Shown here: positions 17,393 to 30,534 of the stretch, in pieces
How positions within the stretch are numbered: the stretch's first letter is position 1
How the letters are laid out: each line of letters starts with the position of its first letter
Origin: Limimaricola cinnabarinus LL-001
GTDB taxonomy: Bacteria; Pseudomonadota; Alphaproteobacteria; Rhodobacterales; Rhodobacteraceae
Length of the DNA stretch: 34,816 bases
NCBI RefSeq assembly: GCF_000466965.1
Contig: NZ_BATB01000040.1
Coordinates: 1 to 34,816 of the forward strand
Direction: 5' to 3'
Program-made: the position numbers and the translations under genes
The notes under the pieces: generated by a model
Databases searched by the model: none
Seen by the model: only the letters and a program-made list of their open reading frames with translations
Told to the model about the DNA's origin: nothing

Positions 17393-19708
17393 ATGACGGC
17401 TCGAAGCAGAGGCGCCTTGGCGCGCAAGTTGACAGGTGCCGCCAGCGTGGCCGCGCTCATCGCCGCGATCAGCGCCGTGGCCCCCGCGCTCGCGCAGGAT
17501 TTCAGCTTCGACGAGGTGGCGGTCGAGGGCAACCGCCGGATCGAGACCGGCACCATCCTCACCTATGCGGGCATCTCGCGCGGCGAAACGGTCAGCGCCG
17601 CCGCGCTCAACGACGCAAGCCAGCGGATCCGAGAGTCCGGCCTGTTCGAGTCGGTCGAGGTGCGCCCGGAAGGCGGGCGGCTGGTCATCGCGGTGACCGA
17701 GTTTCCGACAATCAACCGCATCAGCTTTGAAGGCAACGCCAAGGTCGATGACAGCGAGCTTGCGACGCTGGTCTCGGCAACCGAGCGGCGCGTCTACAAC
17801 CCCGCCGAGGCACAGGCCGACGCCAATGCCATCGCGCGCGCCTATGCCGAGCGGGGCCGCATCAGCGCCACCGTCCGTCCCGCGCTGATCGAGCGTTCCG
17901 ACAACCGCGTCGATCTGGTCTACCAGATCACCGAAGGCGGCGTGACCGAGATCGAGCGGATCTCCTTCGCCGGCAATCGCGACTTTTCCGATCGCCGCTT
18001 GCGTGGCGTTCTGGCGACCCGTCAGGCCGGGCTGCTGCGCCAGCTCATCAAGAGCGACACCTTCGTTGCCGACCGCATCGCCTTCGACCGGCAGATGCTC
18101 ACTGATTTCTACCGCTCGCGCGGCTATGTCGATTTCGAGATCCTCGATGTCGACGCCGAGCTGACGCGTGCGCGTGACGCCTACCTCCTGACCTTCAACA
18201 TCCGTGAGGGACAGCGCTTCTCGATCGGCAGCGTCAAGGTCGCGAGCGCCATTCCCGGCCTCGACGCCAGCCGGTTCAACGAGGCGATCCGCATCGATCA
18301 GGGCGACTTCTTCTCGCCCACCGATCTCGAGAACGACATCGCCCGCATGGAGCGCATCGCGATCCGCGACGGCGTCGATTTCCTGCGGGTCGAGCCGAAG
18401 ATCGAACGCAACCCGCGCACCCTGTCGCTCGACCTGACCTATGTCCTGAGCCGGGGCGAGCGGATCTTCGTGGAGCGCATCGACATCGAGGGCAACTCCA
18501 CCACGCTCGATCGCGTCGTGCGCCAGCAGTTCCGCACCGTCGAGGGCGACCCCTTCAACCCGCGCGCCATCCGCGAGAGCGCCGAGCGGGTGCGCGCCCT
18601 GGGCTACTTCGCCGACGCGCAGGTCAACGCCCGTCCCGGCAGCACGCCCGACTCCGTAGTGATCGACGTCGATGTCGAAGAGCAGCCCACGGGCTCGCTT
18701 TCCTTCGGCGCCAACTACTCGACCGATAACGGCTTCGGCCTTGTCGCGGGCTTCAAGGAGCGCAACTTCCTTGGTCGTGGCCAGCTTTTCAGCCTCGATC
18801 TTTCGACCAGCGAGAGCAACCGCGTCGTCTCCTTCGACTTCGCCGAGCCCGCGTTCCTCGGCCGCGACCTGCGCTTCGGCTTCGGCGTCGACTACCGCTC
18901 GACCGACAACGACTCGGCGCTTTACGACACGGACACCTTCCGCATCTCGCCCTCCTTCACCTTCCCGGTGAGCGAGAATGGGCGGCTGCAGACCTATTAT
19001 GCCGCCGAATACACCGACATCACCGATGTCGACATGGACGATGCCAGCCCGATCATCATCGCCGAGCAGGCCGAGGCGGGTGTCTGGACCAATTCGCTGG
19101 GCTACGCCTACAGCTACGACACCCGCCGCTCGGGGCTCGACCCCAACACCGGCGTGGTGCTGCGCTTCGGTCAGGAGTTCGGCGTGGGCGACGAGGCCTT
19201 CGTCAAGACCACGGCGCTGGCCTCGGCCGAGACGCGGGTCTTCGGTGAGGACGTGCTTTTGCGGGCCACCATCGAGGGCGGCATGCTCAACCCCTCCGAT
19301 GGAAGCACCCGGGTGACCGATCGTTTCTTCCTCGGCAGCCGGATCATGCGCGGCTTCGAACCCGGCGGCATCGGTCCGCGCGACGCGGAGACCGAAGACG
19401 CCTTGGGAGGCAACAAATACGCCGTGACCCGTCTCGAGGCCGAGTTCCCACTCGGCTTGCCCGAGGATTACGGTATCAGCGGCGGCGCCTTCGTCGATTA
19501 CGGCTCGGTCTGGGAGGTGGGCGACCTGCGCGGCCGCGATCCCGACCTTGTCCTCTACGACGATTACACGCCGCGCGCGGTGGTCGGGGCCTCGGTCTTC
19601 TGGGACACGCCGCTTGGGCCGTTGCGCTTCAACTTCACCGAAGCGCTGCAATCCGAGGCGGAAGACGAGACCCGCAACTTCGACCTGACCATCTCCTCGC
19701 GGTTCTGA
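17393..19708 (+). CDS. bamA: Outer-membrane protein assembly factor BamA
   Basis: The essential insertase for beta-barrel outer-membrane proteins. After a signal peptide ending APALAQ come five POTRA domains: FDEVAVEGNRRIETGTI, INRISFEGNAKVDDSEL, IERISFAGNRDFSDRRL, FSIGSVKVASAIPG and FVERIDIEGNSTTLDRVV begin them in turn. A 16-strand barrel starting near GSLSFGANYSTDNGFGLVAG follows. The lid-loop motif RIMRGFEPGGIGPRD is present, and the chain ends in Phe (SSRF), the usual barrel signal. Total length is about 771 residues. I use ATG 17393 with AGGGATGG upstream; GTG 17375 and ATG 17384 are in frame and possible. ompH overlaps its stop. Confidence 0.96.
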   Translation: MTARSRGALARKLTGAASVAALIAAISAVAPALAQDFSFDEVAVEGNRRIETGTILTYAGISRGETVSAAALNDASQRIRESGLFESVEVRPEGGRLVIAVTEFPTINRISFEGNAKVDDSELATLVSATERRVYNPAEAQADANAIARAYAERGRISATVRPALIERSDNRVDLVYQITEGGVTEIERISFAGNRDFSDRRLRGVLATRQAGLLRQLIKSDTFVADRIAFDRQMLTDFYRSRGYVDFEILDVDAELTRARDAYLLTFNIREGQRFSIGSVKVASAIPGLDASRFNEAIRIDQGDFFSPTDLENDIARMERIAIRDGVDFLRVEPKIERNPRTLSLDLTYVLSRGERIFVERIDIEGNSTTLDRVVRQQFRTVEGDPFNPRAIRESAERVRALGYFADAQVNARPGSTPDSVVIDVDVEEQPTGSLSFGANYSTDNGFGLVAGFKERNFLGRGQLFSLDLSTSESNRVVSFDFAEPAFLGRDLRFGFGVDYRSTDNDSALYDTDTFRISPSFTFPVSENGRLQTYYAAEYTDITDVDMDDASPIIIAEQAEAGVWTNSLGYAYSYDTRRSGLDPNTGVVLRFGQEFGVGDEAFVKTTALASAETRVFGEDVLLRATIEGGMLNPSDGSTRVTDRFFLGSRIMRGFEPGGIGPRDAETEDALGGNKYAVTRLEAEFPLGLPEDYGISGGAFVDYGSVWEVGDLRGRDPDLVLYDDYTPRAVVGASVFWDTPLGPLRFNFTEALQSEAEDETRNFDLTISSRF

Positions 19709-20342
19709 TGCGTGCGCGTCCGGCAGGCAGGTGCTCTGCGCTCTGCTGGCTTGCCTCGCGGGGCCGGCCGCGGCGCAGCGTGCGGAGCCCGTCATCGTGC
19801 CGCCCGCCGTCGATCCGGCGGCGCAGGGCGGTGTCGTGGTGCTCGACACCGACCGGCTTTTCGCCGAAAGCCTGTTCGGCCAAGCCCTCGCCACCGACCT
19901 GCAGGCCGAAACCGAGGCGCTGATCGAGGAAAATCGCCGCATTGAGGCGGAACTGACCGCCGAAGAACAGAGCCTGACCCGGCGCCGCCCGGGCATGGAG
20001 CCCGCGGCCTTCCGCGAGGAGGCCGAGGCCTTCGATGCGCGGGTGCAGGAGATCCGCCGCGAGCGCGACGCCAAGGAGCGGGCGCTGCAACTCGAGGCGG
20101 CCGCTGGCCGCGAGCGGTTTCTCGCGGCGATCGGTCCGACGCTGGGACAGGTGATGATGGCGCGCGGCGCCGCGGTGATCCTCGATCGCCGGGCGGTGTT
20201 CCTCTCGACGGGGGCGGTCGACGTGACCGATGCGGCCATCGCGGCGGTCGATGCCGAGATCGGCAACGGGTCGGACCTGCCGGTCCCCGAGGCAGCCCAG
20301 TCCGACGCCGCTCCCACGGCCGTCCCGGCGCAGGACCGCTAG
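19708..20342 (+). CDS. OmpH/Skp-family periplasmic chaperone (probable frameshift near the start)
   Basis: A chaperone of about 210 residues for unfolded outer-membrane proteins on the way to BamA. The mature part has the OmpH pattern: [19 protein letters not shown], then a long charged coiled-coil (about residues 55-120, rich in Glu/Arg), then a hydrophobic closing strand [20 protein letters not shown]. The continuous frame opens at GTG 19731 and would give a signal peptide with no positive charge. Restoring one G between 19708 and 19731 joins it to ATG 19708, which overlaps the bamA stop as TGATG. That gives MRARPAGR before the hydrophobic core, a proper signal peptide, so I place the start at 19708. 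A Pro/Ala tail follows. Confidence 0.85.
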
Positions 20343-20428
20343 GACGCGGGCGGCCCGGCTTGCCGCCTCAGGCGTGGCTTGCTACTCAGATCGCGACACA
20401 TGCCCCCGACGGGAAGGACCCAAAGCAC

Positions 20429-20905
20429 ATGACCGACACCCCCGAAACGGGCACGCCCACCACCGCCGACATCCAGCTGATCCAGCGCATCCTGCCGCAT
20501 CGCTACCCGTTTCTGCTGGTCGACCGCGTGGTCGATATCGACGGCACCTCGACCGCGACGGGCATCAAGAATGTCACGATGAACGAGCCGCATTTCCAAG
20601 GCCATTTTCCCGGCAATCCGATCATGCCCGGCGTCACCATCATCGAGGCGATGGCGCAGACCGCCGCCGTCATGGTCGGCACCACCATGGGCCTCGTGGA
20701 TGGCAACATGCTCATCTACTTTATGGGCATCGACAACACCAAGTTCCGCCGCAAGGTCGTCCCCGGCGATCAGCTTTTGATGAAGGTCGAGACCACGCGC
20801 GGCAAGCCGGGTGGCAAGGTCTGGAAGTTCAAGGGCGTGGCGACAGTCGATGGCGAAATGGCCGCCGAGGCCGAATTCACCGCGATGATGGACCTGCAGG
20901 GCTGA
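20429..20905 (+). CDS. fabZ: 3-hydroxyacyl-ACP dehydratase FabZ
   Basis: A 158-residue hot-dog-fold enzyme that dehydrates 3-hydroxyacyl-ACP in fatty-acid synthesis and competes with lipid A synthesis for the 3-hydroxyacyl pool. [14 protein letters not shown] opens the domain. Catalytic His59 lies in [14 protein letters not shown], and Glu73 in [10 protein letters not shown]. The start ATG 20429 is preceded by GGAAGGA; the open frame upstream is not coding. It is 86 bases downstream of ompH, where lpxD would sit in E. coli, and overlaps lpxA by one base. Confidence 0.96.
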   Translation: MTDTPETGTPTTADIQLIQRILPHRYPFLLVDRVVDIDGTSTATGIKNVTMNEPHFQGHFPGNPIMPGVTIIEAMAQTAAVMVGTTMGLVDGNMLIYFMGIDNTKFRRKVVPGDQLLMKVETTRGKPGGKVWKFKGVATVDGEMAAEAEFTAMMDLQG

Positions 20906-21687
20906 TGAGCGATGTCCACCCTTCGGCCGTGATCGAGGACGGCGCGCGGATCGGCGACGGCTGCCGCGTCGGTCCGTTCTGCCATGTCGGGCCGCAGGTC
21001 GTTCTTACCGATGGCGTCGAGCTCAAGAGCCATGTCGTCGTCACCGGCGACACGTGGATCGGCGCGGACACGGTGGTGTTTCCCTTTTCGGTGATCGGCG
21101 AGATCCCGCAGGACCTGAAGTTCGGCGGCGAGCATACGCGCCTGCGGATCGGCGCGCGCAACCGTATCCGCGAGCATGTGACGATCAATACCGGCACCGC
21201 CGGTGGCGGAGCCGAGACGCGGATCGGCGACGATTGCCTGCTGATGGCGGGATGCCATGTGGCGCATGACGTGAGGGTGGGCGACCGGGTGATCCTCGTG
21301 AACCATGCCGCCATCGCCGGGCATTGCGACATTGGCGACGACGTGATCGTCGGCGGGCTTTGCGGCATCCACCAGTGGGTGCGCATCGGTCGCGGCGCAA
21401 TCATCGGCGCGGTGACGATGGTGACCAACGACGTGATCCCCTTCGGCCTCGTCCAAGGCCCGCGGGGGCGGCTCGATGGGCTGAACCTCGTCGGTCTCAA
21501 GCGGCGCGGCACCTCGCGCGAGGAGATCACCGCGCTGCGCGGGGCCTTTCGCGCGCTGAAAGAGGGCGGGGGCACCTTCCACGAGCGCGCCGCCGGGCTT
21601 GGCGCCATCGAAAGCGACCTCGTGCGTGAATTGTCGGAGTTCGTCTCGGCTCAGAGCGACCGGCAGTTCCTGACGCCGCAGGGTTGA
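20905..21687 (+). CDS. lpxA: UDP-N-acetylglucosamine acyltransferase LpxA
   Basis: A 260-residue trimeric left-handed beta-helix enzyme, the first step of lipid A synthesis: it puts a 3-hydroxyacyl chain from ACP on O-3 of UDP-GlcNAc. Hexapeptide repeats run from VHPSAVIEDGARIGDG onward. Catalytic His121 lies in MAGCHVAHDVRVGD. IREHVTINTGTAGGG and GLNLVGLKRRG are family signatures, and a helical C-terminal domain follows. ATG 20905 overlaps the fabZ stop (TGATG). Confidence 0.97.
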   Translation: MSDVHPSAVIEDGARIGDGCRVGPFCHVGPQVVLTDGVELKSHVVVTGDTWIGADTVVFPFSVIGEIPQDLKFGGEHTRLRIGARNRIREHVTINTGTAGGGAETRIGDDCLLMAGCHVAHDVRVGDRVILVNHAAIAGHCDIGDDVIVGGLCGIHQWVRIGRGAIIGAVTMVTNDVIPFGLVQGPRGRLDGLNLVGLKRRGTSREEITALRGAFRALKEGGGTFHERAAGLGAIESDLVRELSEFVSAQSDRQFLTPQG

Positions 21688-21692
21688 ATCGG

Positions 21693-22478
21693 ATGCTGGC
21701 GCTTCTTGCCGGGACCGGTGCGCTTCCGGGCGCGATCCTCGCCCATCGGCCCGAGGCGCTGGTCTGCGAAATGGCGGGCGTGCCGGTGACCGTGCCCGAG
21801 GGAACGCATCGCCTCGGCTACAGGATCGAGACCCTTGGCACGCTTCTGGCCGATCTGCGGGCGCGCGGCGTGAACGAGATTTGCCTTGCCGGCGCGATGA
21901 CCCGGCCCGAGATCGACCCCGGTGCCATCGACGCGGCCACCGCGCCGCTCGTACCGCGCCTCATGGCGGCCATGGGGCAGGGCGATGACGCCACGCTTCG
22001 GGCGGTGATGGCGCTTCTGGAGGATGAGGGGTTCGCCCTGCGCGCCGCCCACGAGATTGCCCCCGGGCTTCTGCCCGCGCCGGGTATTCTAGGGGCCGTT
22101 GCCGTCACGGATGCGCAGGAGGCCGATGCGCGGCGCGCAGCGTCCGTGCATCGCGCGATGGCCGTGGCCGATGTCGGTCAGGCCTGCGTGGTGCGCGGCG
22201 GGCTCTGTCTTGCGGTCGAGGCGTTGCCCGGCACCGACTGGATGCTGCGCAGCCTCTCCGGCGGAGAGGCGACGGGGGGCCTGCTCTACAAGGCGCCCAA
22301 GCCCGGTCAGGATCGCCGCGCCGACCTGCCGGTGATTGGCCCCGGCACGATCGAGGGTGCGGCGCAAGCGGGACTGTCGGCCATCGTGATCGAGGCGGGC
22401 GGCGTCATGCTGCTCGACCGCGACGCCACCCTCGCCGCCGCCGACCGCCACGGCATCGCGCTCTTGGTGCGGGCATGA
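21693..22478 (+). CDS. lpxI: UDP-2,3-diacylglucosamine pyrophosphatase LpxI
   Basis: A protein of about 261 residues of the LpxI (formerly DUF1009) family. It hydrolyses UDP-2,3-diacylglucosamine to lipid X in alphaproteobacteria that lack LpxH. The N-terminal MLALLAGTGALPGAILAHRP is the family start. ASVHRAMAVADVGQACVVR, LLYKAPKPGQDRRADLPVIG and the GLSAIVIEAGGVMLLDR strand follow the known two-domain pattern. I use ATG 21693. TTG 21684 overlaps the lpxA stop in TTGA, just as dxr does with cdsA, and is a real alternative. The stop overlaps lpxB in ATGA. Confidence 0.93.
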   Translation: MLALLAGTGALPGAILAHRPEALVCEMAGVPVTVPEGTHRLGYRIETLGTLLADLRARGVNEICLAGAMTRPEIDPGAIDAATAPLVPRLMAAMGQGDDATLRAVMALLEDEGFALRAAHEIAPGLLPAPGILGAVAVTDAQEADARRAASVHRAMAVADVGQACVVRGGLCLAVEALPGTDWMLRSLSGGEATGGLLYKAPKPGQDRRADLPVIGPGTIEGAAQAGLSAIVIEAGGVMLLDRDATLAAADRHGIALLVRA

Positions 22479-23623
22479 GAGTCTTCGTCATTGCGGGAGA
22501 GCCGTCCGGCGACCGGCTGGGCCGGGCGGTGATGGCCGGGCTAAGGCAATTGTCGCCCGAGGTGAGTTTCGACGGCATCGGCGGTCCCGGTATGGCAGGC
22601 GAAGGGCTTAGGAGCCTCTTTCCGATGGAGGAGCTGTCGGTGATGGGCATCGCCGAGGTGCTGCCGCGCTACCGCCAGCTGATGCGTCGTCTCGACGAGA
22701 CGGCACGGGCCGTGATCGAGACCCGCCCCGACATCCTGCTCACCATCGACAGCCCGGATTTCTGCCTGCGCGTGGCGCGGCGGGTCAAGGCGGCGGGCGC
22801 GCCGGTGCGCTGCGTCCACTACGTCGCCCCGAGCGTCTGGGCCTGGCGTCCGGGCCGGGCGGCCAAGATGGCGCGCAGCATCGATCAGGTGCTGGCGCTT
22901 TTGCCGTTCGAGCCGCCCTACATGGAAGCCGCCGGGATGGAGTGCGATTTCGTCGGCCATCCGGTCGTCACCGATCCGCAGGCCGACGACAGTGAGGCGC
23001 GCGCGTTCCGCGAACAGCACGGCATTGGCGACGCACCCCTCCTGCTGGCGCTTCCCGGATCGCGCCGGGGCGAGGTGCAGCGCCTGTCCGAAACCTTCGG
23101 CGCGGCGCTGGCGCGGGTGCAGGCGGCCCTGCCGGAGGCGCGCGTCGTGTTGCCCTGCGCAGCACCTGTCGTCGATCTGGTCCGCGCCGAGACGCGGCAT
23201 TGGTCGGTGGCACCCCTGTTGATCGATCCCGCGCAGGACCCTCACGGTGCGGAGAAGCGCGCGGCCTTCCGTGCCGCAGACGTGGCACTCGCCGCCTCCG
23301 GCACGGTGTCGCTCGAACTTGCGGCGGCGGACACGCCGATGGTCGTGGCCTATGACATGGGCTGGGTGTCGCGGGTCATCATCGGGCGGATGCTGCTTAC
23401 CGATACGGTGACGCTGGTGAACCTCGTGAGCGAAACGCGAAGCGTGCCGGAGTACATCGGCAAGGACTGCAGCCCCGAGCCGATCGGCCGGGCGCTGCTG
23501 CGCGTGCTCGAGCGGCCCGAAGCTCAGCGCGCGGCGTTGCATGAGACGATGAAACGCCTCGGAGCAGGGGGTGAAGCGCCGGGTCTGAGGGCCGCGCGCT
23601 CGATTCTCGACCGCGCACGCTGA
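22475..23623 (+). CDS. lpxB: Lipid-A-disaccharide synthase LpxB
   Basis: A 382-residue peripheral-membrane glycosyltransferase (family GT19) that joins lipid X to UDP-2,3-diacylglucosamine. It begins RVFVIAGEPSGDRLG. MGIAEVLPR, ILLTIDSPDFCLRVA, CVHYVAPSVWAWRPGRA and DFVGHPVV are conserved blocks. The C-terminal half has LLALPGSRRGEVQRL and AASGTVSLELAAADTPMVVAYDM for nucleotide-sugar binding. It starts in ATGA shared with lpxI and ends the lipid A group. The 43 bases to the convergent mnmA contain only weak hairpins. Confidence 0.97.
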   Translation: MRVFVIAGEPSGDRLGRAVMAGLRQLSPEVSFDGIGGPGMAGEGLRSLFPMEELSVMGIAEVLPRYRQLMRRLDETARAVIETRPDILLTIDSPDFCLRVARRVKAAGAPVRCVHYVAPSVWAWRPGRAAKMARSIDQVLALLPFEPPYMEAAGMECDFVGHPVVTDPQADDSEARAFREQHGIGDAPLLLALPGSRRGEVQRLSETFGAALARVQAALPEARVVLPCAAPVVDLVRAETRHWSVAPLLIDPAQDPHGAEKRAAFRAADVALAASGTVSLELAAADTPMVVAYDMGWVSRVIIGRMLLTDTVTLVNLVSETRSVPEYIGKDCSPEPIGRALLRVLERPEAQRAALHETMKRLGAGGEAPGLRAARSILDRAR

Positions 23624-23666
23624 AGGTTTCTGCCGAGGATTTTCAGCTAATCCGAAGGATTGCGCC

Positions 23667-24806
23667 TCAGCGGCCCTTCCAGATCCAGCCGCCGCCAAGC
23701 ACTCGGCTACCTTCGGGCGCATAGAACACGCAAGCCTGCCCCGGCGAGACGCCCTGTTCGGGCGACAGCAGTTCGACCTCGGCCTCGGTCGCGCCGAGCG
23801 GCCGGATCACCGCAGGCGCGGGCGGGCGGGTCGAGCGGACGCGCACCAGAACCTCGCGCTCGGCCTGATCGGTGAAGCCGCCGCCGCCGATCCAGTTGAT
23901 CTCGCGCAGCGGCACGCGCCGGGTCGCGAGCATCTCTTTGGGACCGACGATGACGCGGCGCGCCTCGACATCGAGCTTCACCACATAGAGCGGCTCGTCG
24001 AGCCCGCCGATCCCGAGGCCCCGCCGCTGGCCCACCGTGTAGTGGATCAGCCCGCGATGCTCGCCGAGGATGCGCCCGTCGACATGCGCGATCTCGCCCG
24101 GCTCTGCGGCGCCGGGGCGCAGCTTCTCGATCACGGCGGCATAGTTCCCGTCGGGCACGAAGCATATGTCCTGGCTGTCGGGCTTGTCGGCGACCGAGAG
24201 GCCATAGCGCGCGGCCAGCGCCCGGGTCTCGGCCTTGGAGGCCAGCCCGCCAAGGGGAAAGCGCAGGTAATCGAGCTGCTCCTGCGTGGTCGAGAACAGG
24301 AAATAACTCTGATCGCGGTTCGCGTCGGCGGCCGAATGCAGCTCGGCGCCGGCCACGCCCATCTCGCGGCGGATATAGTGCCCGGTGGCCATGCAGTCGG
24401 CGTCGAGATCCTTCGCGGTAGCGAGCAGGTCCTTGAACTTCACCCGCTCGTTGCAGCGGATGCAGGGCACCGGCGTCGCGCCCGCAAGGTAGCTGTCGGC
24501 GAACTCGTCGATCACCGCCTCGCGGAAGGTGTTCTCGTAGTCGAGCACGTAATGCGGAAAGCCCATGCTCTCGGCCACGCGGCGCGCGTCGTGGATGTCG
24601 CGGCCCGCGCAGCAGGCCCCTTTCTTGGCGAGCGCCGCGCCATGGTCGTAGAGCTGCAGCGTCACGCCCACCACGTCGTAGCCCTCTTCCTTGAGCTGGG
24701 CGGCCACGACCGAGCTGTCGACGCCGCCCGACATCGCCACGACGACGCGGGTGTCGGAGGCGGGCTTGGCGAAGCCCAGCGAATTGAGTGCGGTGTCCAG
24801 CGGCAT
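23667..24806 (-). CDS. mnmA: tRNA 2-thiouridylase MnmA
   Basis: A 379-residue ATP pyrophosphatase-type enzyme that makes 2-thiouridine at position 34 of Glu, Gln and Lys tRNAs, using persulfide sulfur. The PP-loop SGGVDSS is at 26-32. The catalytic cysteine pair is probably Cys118 ([11 protein letters not shown]) and Cys215 ([11 protein letters not shown]). [23 protein letters not shown] and [17 protein letters not shown] are conserved. I start it at ATG 24806 (AAGGA upstream); the longer frame begins 25 codons earlier inside the divergent promoter region of sciP. The TusA-like protein near the left end belongs to a family that can feed sulfur to this modification, but that link is inference. 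Confidence 0.96.
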   Translation of the reverse strand: MPLDTALNSLGFAKPASDTRVVVAMSGGVDSSVVAAQLKEEGYDVVGVTLQLYDHGAALAKKGACCAGRDIHDARRVAESMGFPHYVLDYENTFREAVIDEFADSYLAGATPVPCIRCNERVKFKDLLATAKDLDADCMATGHYIRREMGVAGAELHSAADANRDQSYFLFSTTQEQLDYLRFPLGGLASKAETRALAARYGLSVADKPDSQDICFVPDGNYAAVIEKLRPGAAEPGEIAHVDGRILGEHRGLIHYTVGQRRGLGIGGLDEPLYVVKLDVEARRVIVGPKEMLATRRVPLREINWIGGGGFTDQAEREVLVRVRSTRPPAPAVIRPLGATEAEVELLSPEQGVSPGQACVFYAPEGSRVLGGGWIWKGR

Positions 24807-24958
24807 GGGGCGATCCTTGGCGCGAGAGGGAGGGGAGGCGCGCGAGGCGGGTGATCGCGCCGCAATATATGAAAATGGCACCCATTCTCAACCCCCTCGC
24901 TTCACGGCTCCTTAGCTCCGTTTGGGCAAGGTCTGCCCCGGGGCGAACGGAGGTGAGA

Positions 24959-25261
24959 ATGTACCTGAAGAAGACCGAAGGCCGACATGCGGTAACGCTG
25001 CCCGATGGACGCGTCATGACGCGCGCCGATCTGCCACCGCCGGATACGGAGCGCTGGGTCGCGTCGCGAAAGGCGCAACTGCTGCTCGCAATCACCGCCG
25101 GGTTGATATCGCGCGATTATGCGATCCGGACCTATCGGCTCTCCGAAGAGGAGCTCACCAGTTGGGAGCGGCTCGTCGGACGCTACGGAACGGCGGCTCT
25201 CAAAGCCACAACTGTACAAAGGTATAGACAACCTGAGGATGAAGCATCAGAGTTGCCTTAA
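24959..25261 (+). CDS. sciP: CtrA inhibitor SciP (DUF1153)
   Basis: A 100-residue small DNA-binding regulator. It begins MYLKKTEGRHAVTLPDGRVM and continues with RADLPPPDTERWVASRKAQL and a helix-turn-helix-like segment ISRDYAIRTYRLSEEELTSW, the DUF1153/SciP pattern. In Caulobacter SciP accumulates in G1, binds CtrA at promoters and blocks activation of CtrA targets including ctrA. The ribosome-binding site is near-perfect (GGAGGTGA). It ends 70 bases before ctrA on the same strand, so repressor and target are linked. It is divergent from mnmA. Confidence 0.93.
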   Translation: MYLKKTEGRHAVTLPDGRVMTRADLPPPDTERWVASRKAQLLLAITAGLISRDYAIRTYRLSEEELTSWERLVGRYGTAALKATTVQRYRQPEDEASELP

Positions 25262-25331
25262 GGTAATACGGAATTAACCGTCAACTGGCTTACTGCCCTG
25301 CAACGGTCAAGCCGATCACGGAGGGGATGGA

Positions 25332-26045
25332 ATGCGCGTCTTGCTAGTCGAGGACGACCCGGCCACATCGAAAAGCATCGAATTGATGCTCACTCATGCG
25401 AACCTCAACGTCTATGCCACCGACATGGGGGAGGAGGGGATCGATCTGGCCAAGTTGTACGACTACGACCTGATCCTTCTGGACCTGCATTTGCCGGACA
25501 TGAACGGGCACGAGGTCCTGCGCCAGCTCAGGCTCAGCCGGGTCGAGACACCGATCCTGATTCTGTCGGGCGACGACGACACCGAAAGCAAGCTCAAGGG
25601 CTTCGGCTTTGGGGCCGACGACTACCTGACCAAGCCGTTTCACCGCGACGAGCTGGTGGCGCGCATCCATGCGATCATCCGCCGCTCCAAGGGGCATGCG
25701 CAATCGGTCATCACGACCGGCGAGGTGTCGGTGAACCTCGACGCCAAAACGGTCAAGGCCGCCGGGCAGGCAGTGCATCTGACGGGCAAGGAGTACCAGA
25801 TGCTGGAGCTTCTCAGCCTGCGCAAGGGCACGACTCTCACCAAGGAGATGTTCCTCAACCACCTCTATGGCGGCATGGACGAGCCGGAGTTGAAGATCAT
25901 CGACGTCTTCATCTGCAAGCTGCGCAAGAAGCTGGCTCAGGCGACGGGGGGCGAGCATTACATCGAGACGGTCTGGGGCCGTGGCTACGTGCTGCGCGAC
26001 CCCGAGCCGTTGACGCAAACGCCCCCGATCGCCATCGGTGCCTGA
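25332..26045 (+). CDS. ctrA: Cell-cycle response regulator CtrA
   Basis: A 237-residue OmpR/PhoB-type response regulator. The receiver domain (1-115) has the acidic pocket EDD at 7-9, phospho-acceptor Asp51 ([16 protein letters not shown]) and Lys101 ([11 protein letters not shown]). The winged-helix output domain includes [20 protein letters not shown] and [16 protein letters not shown], nearly invariant in CtrA. Through the CckA-ChpT phosphorelay it governs replication, division and, in Rhodobacteraceae, motility and gene-transfer agents. The upstream gap holds one CtrA-like half-site, TTAACCGT at 25274-25281. The start has GGAGGGG upstream. Confidence 0.97.
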   Translation: MRVLLVEDDPATSKSIELMLTHANLNVYATDMGEEGIDLAKLYDYDLILLDLHLPDMNGHEVLRQLRLSRVETPILILSGDDDTESKLKGFGFGADDYLTKPFHRDELVARIHAIIRRSKGHAQSVITTGEVSVNLDAKTVKAAGQAVHLTGKEYQMLELLSLRKGTTLTKEMFLNHLYGGMDEPELKIIDVFICKLRKKLAQATGGEHYIETVWGRGYVLRDPEPLTQTPPIAIGA

Positions 26046-26085
26046 CCCCGGCTCGCATCTGGACGCTCCCGCACAGGGCTTCTAA

Positions 26086-30410
<4,325 letters not shown>

Positions 30411-30456
30411 GAAACTTCCGTTTTGTAACAATACGCTGGCCGGATAAGAACAGGAT

Positions 30457-30471
30457 GTTCTTATAAAGTTC
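30457..30471 (+). promoter_or_regulatory. LexA box (SOS operator), alphaproteobacterial type
   Basis: GTTC at 30457-30460 and GTTC at 30468-30471 are separated by exactly seven bases. This is the direct-repeat GTTC-N7-GTTC operator known for LexA in Rhodobacter and related alphaproteobacteria. The spacer contains TATAAA (30462-30467), a likely -10 box, so bound LexA would block the promoter. GAAC at 30448-30451 forms an extra inverted half with the first GTTC. The -35 region is not clear. It stands 63 bases before the start codon of the next small gene. Confidence 0.7.
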
Positions 30472-30480
30472 TTTACAGGC

Positions 30481-30509
30481 GTTGCCCCATATGGGAACAA
30501 AGCGGCAAC
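30481..30509 (+). other. Hairpin in the mRNA leader of the small membrane-protein gene
   Basis: GTTGCC at 30481-30486 pairs with GGCAAC at 30504-30509. The loop holds the palindrome CCCATATGGG (30486-30495). It lies between the LexA box and the ribosome-binding site and might tune translation. Confidence 0.35.
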
Positions 30510-30534
30510 AGGAGCGCAGAGAGAGGAGACGCGG

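Noticed and set aside
17243..20317. A 1024-codon open frame on the - strand opposite bamA-ompH
   Set aside because: It is the mirror of the high-GC codon pattern of bamA and ompH. It has no recognisable domain and crosses clearly real genes.
20343..20428. A remnant of lpxD between ompH and fabZ
   Set aside because: The 86 bases hold no hexapeptide-repeat coding pattern in any frame.
23624..23666. A terminator between lpxB and mnmA
   Set aside because: Only a 6-bp GCTGAA/TTCAGC pairing with a 17-base loop and a 5-bp hairpin are present, with no T run. This is too weak to call.
25262..25331. A full CtrA box (TTAA-N7-TTAA) upstream of ctrA
   Set aside because: Only one half-site TTAACC is present. 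The other TTAA, at 25258-25261, is 12 bases away from it instead of seven.
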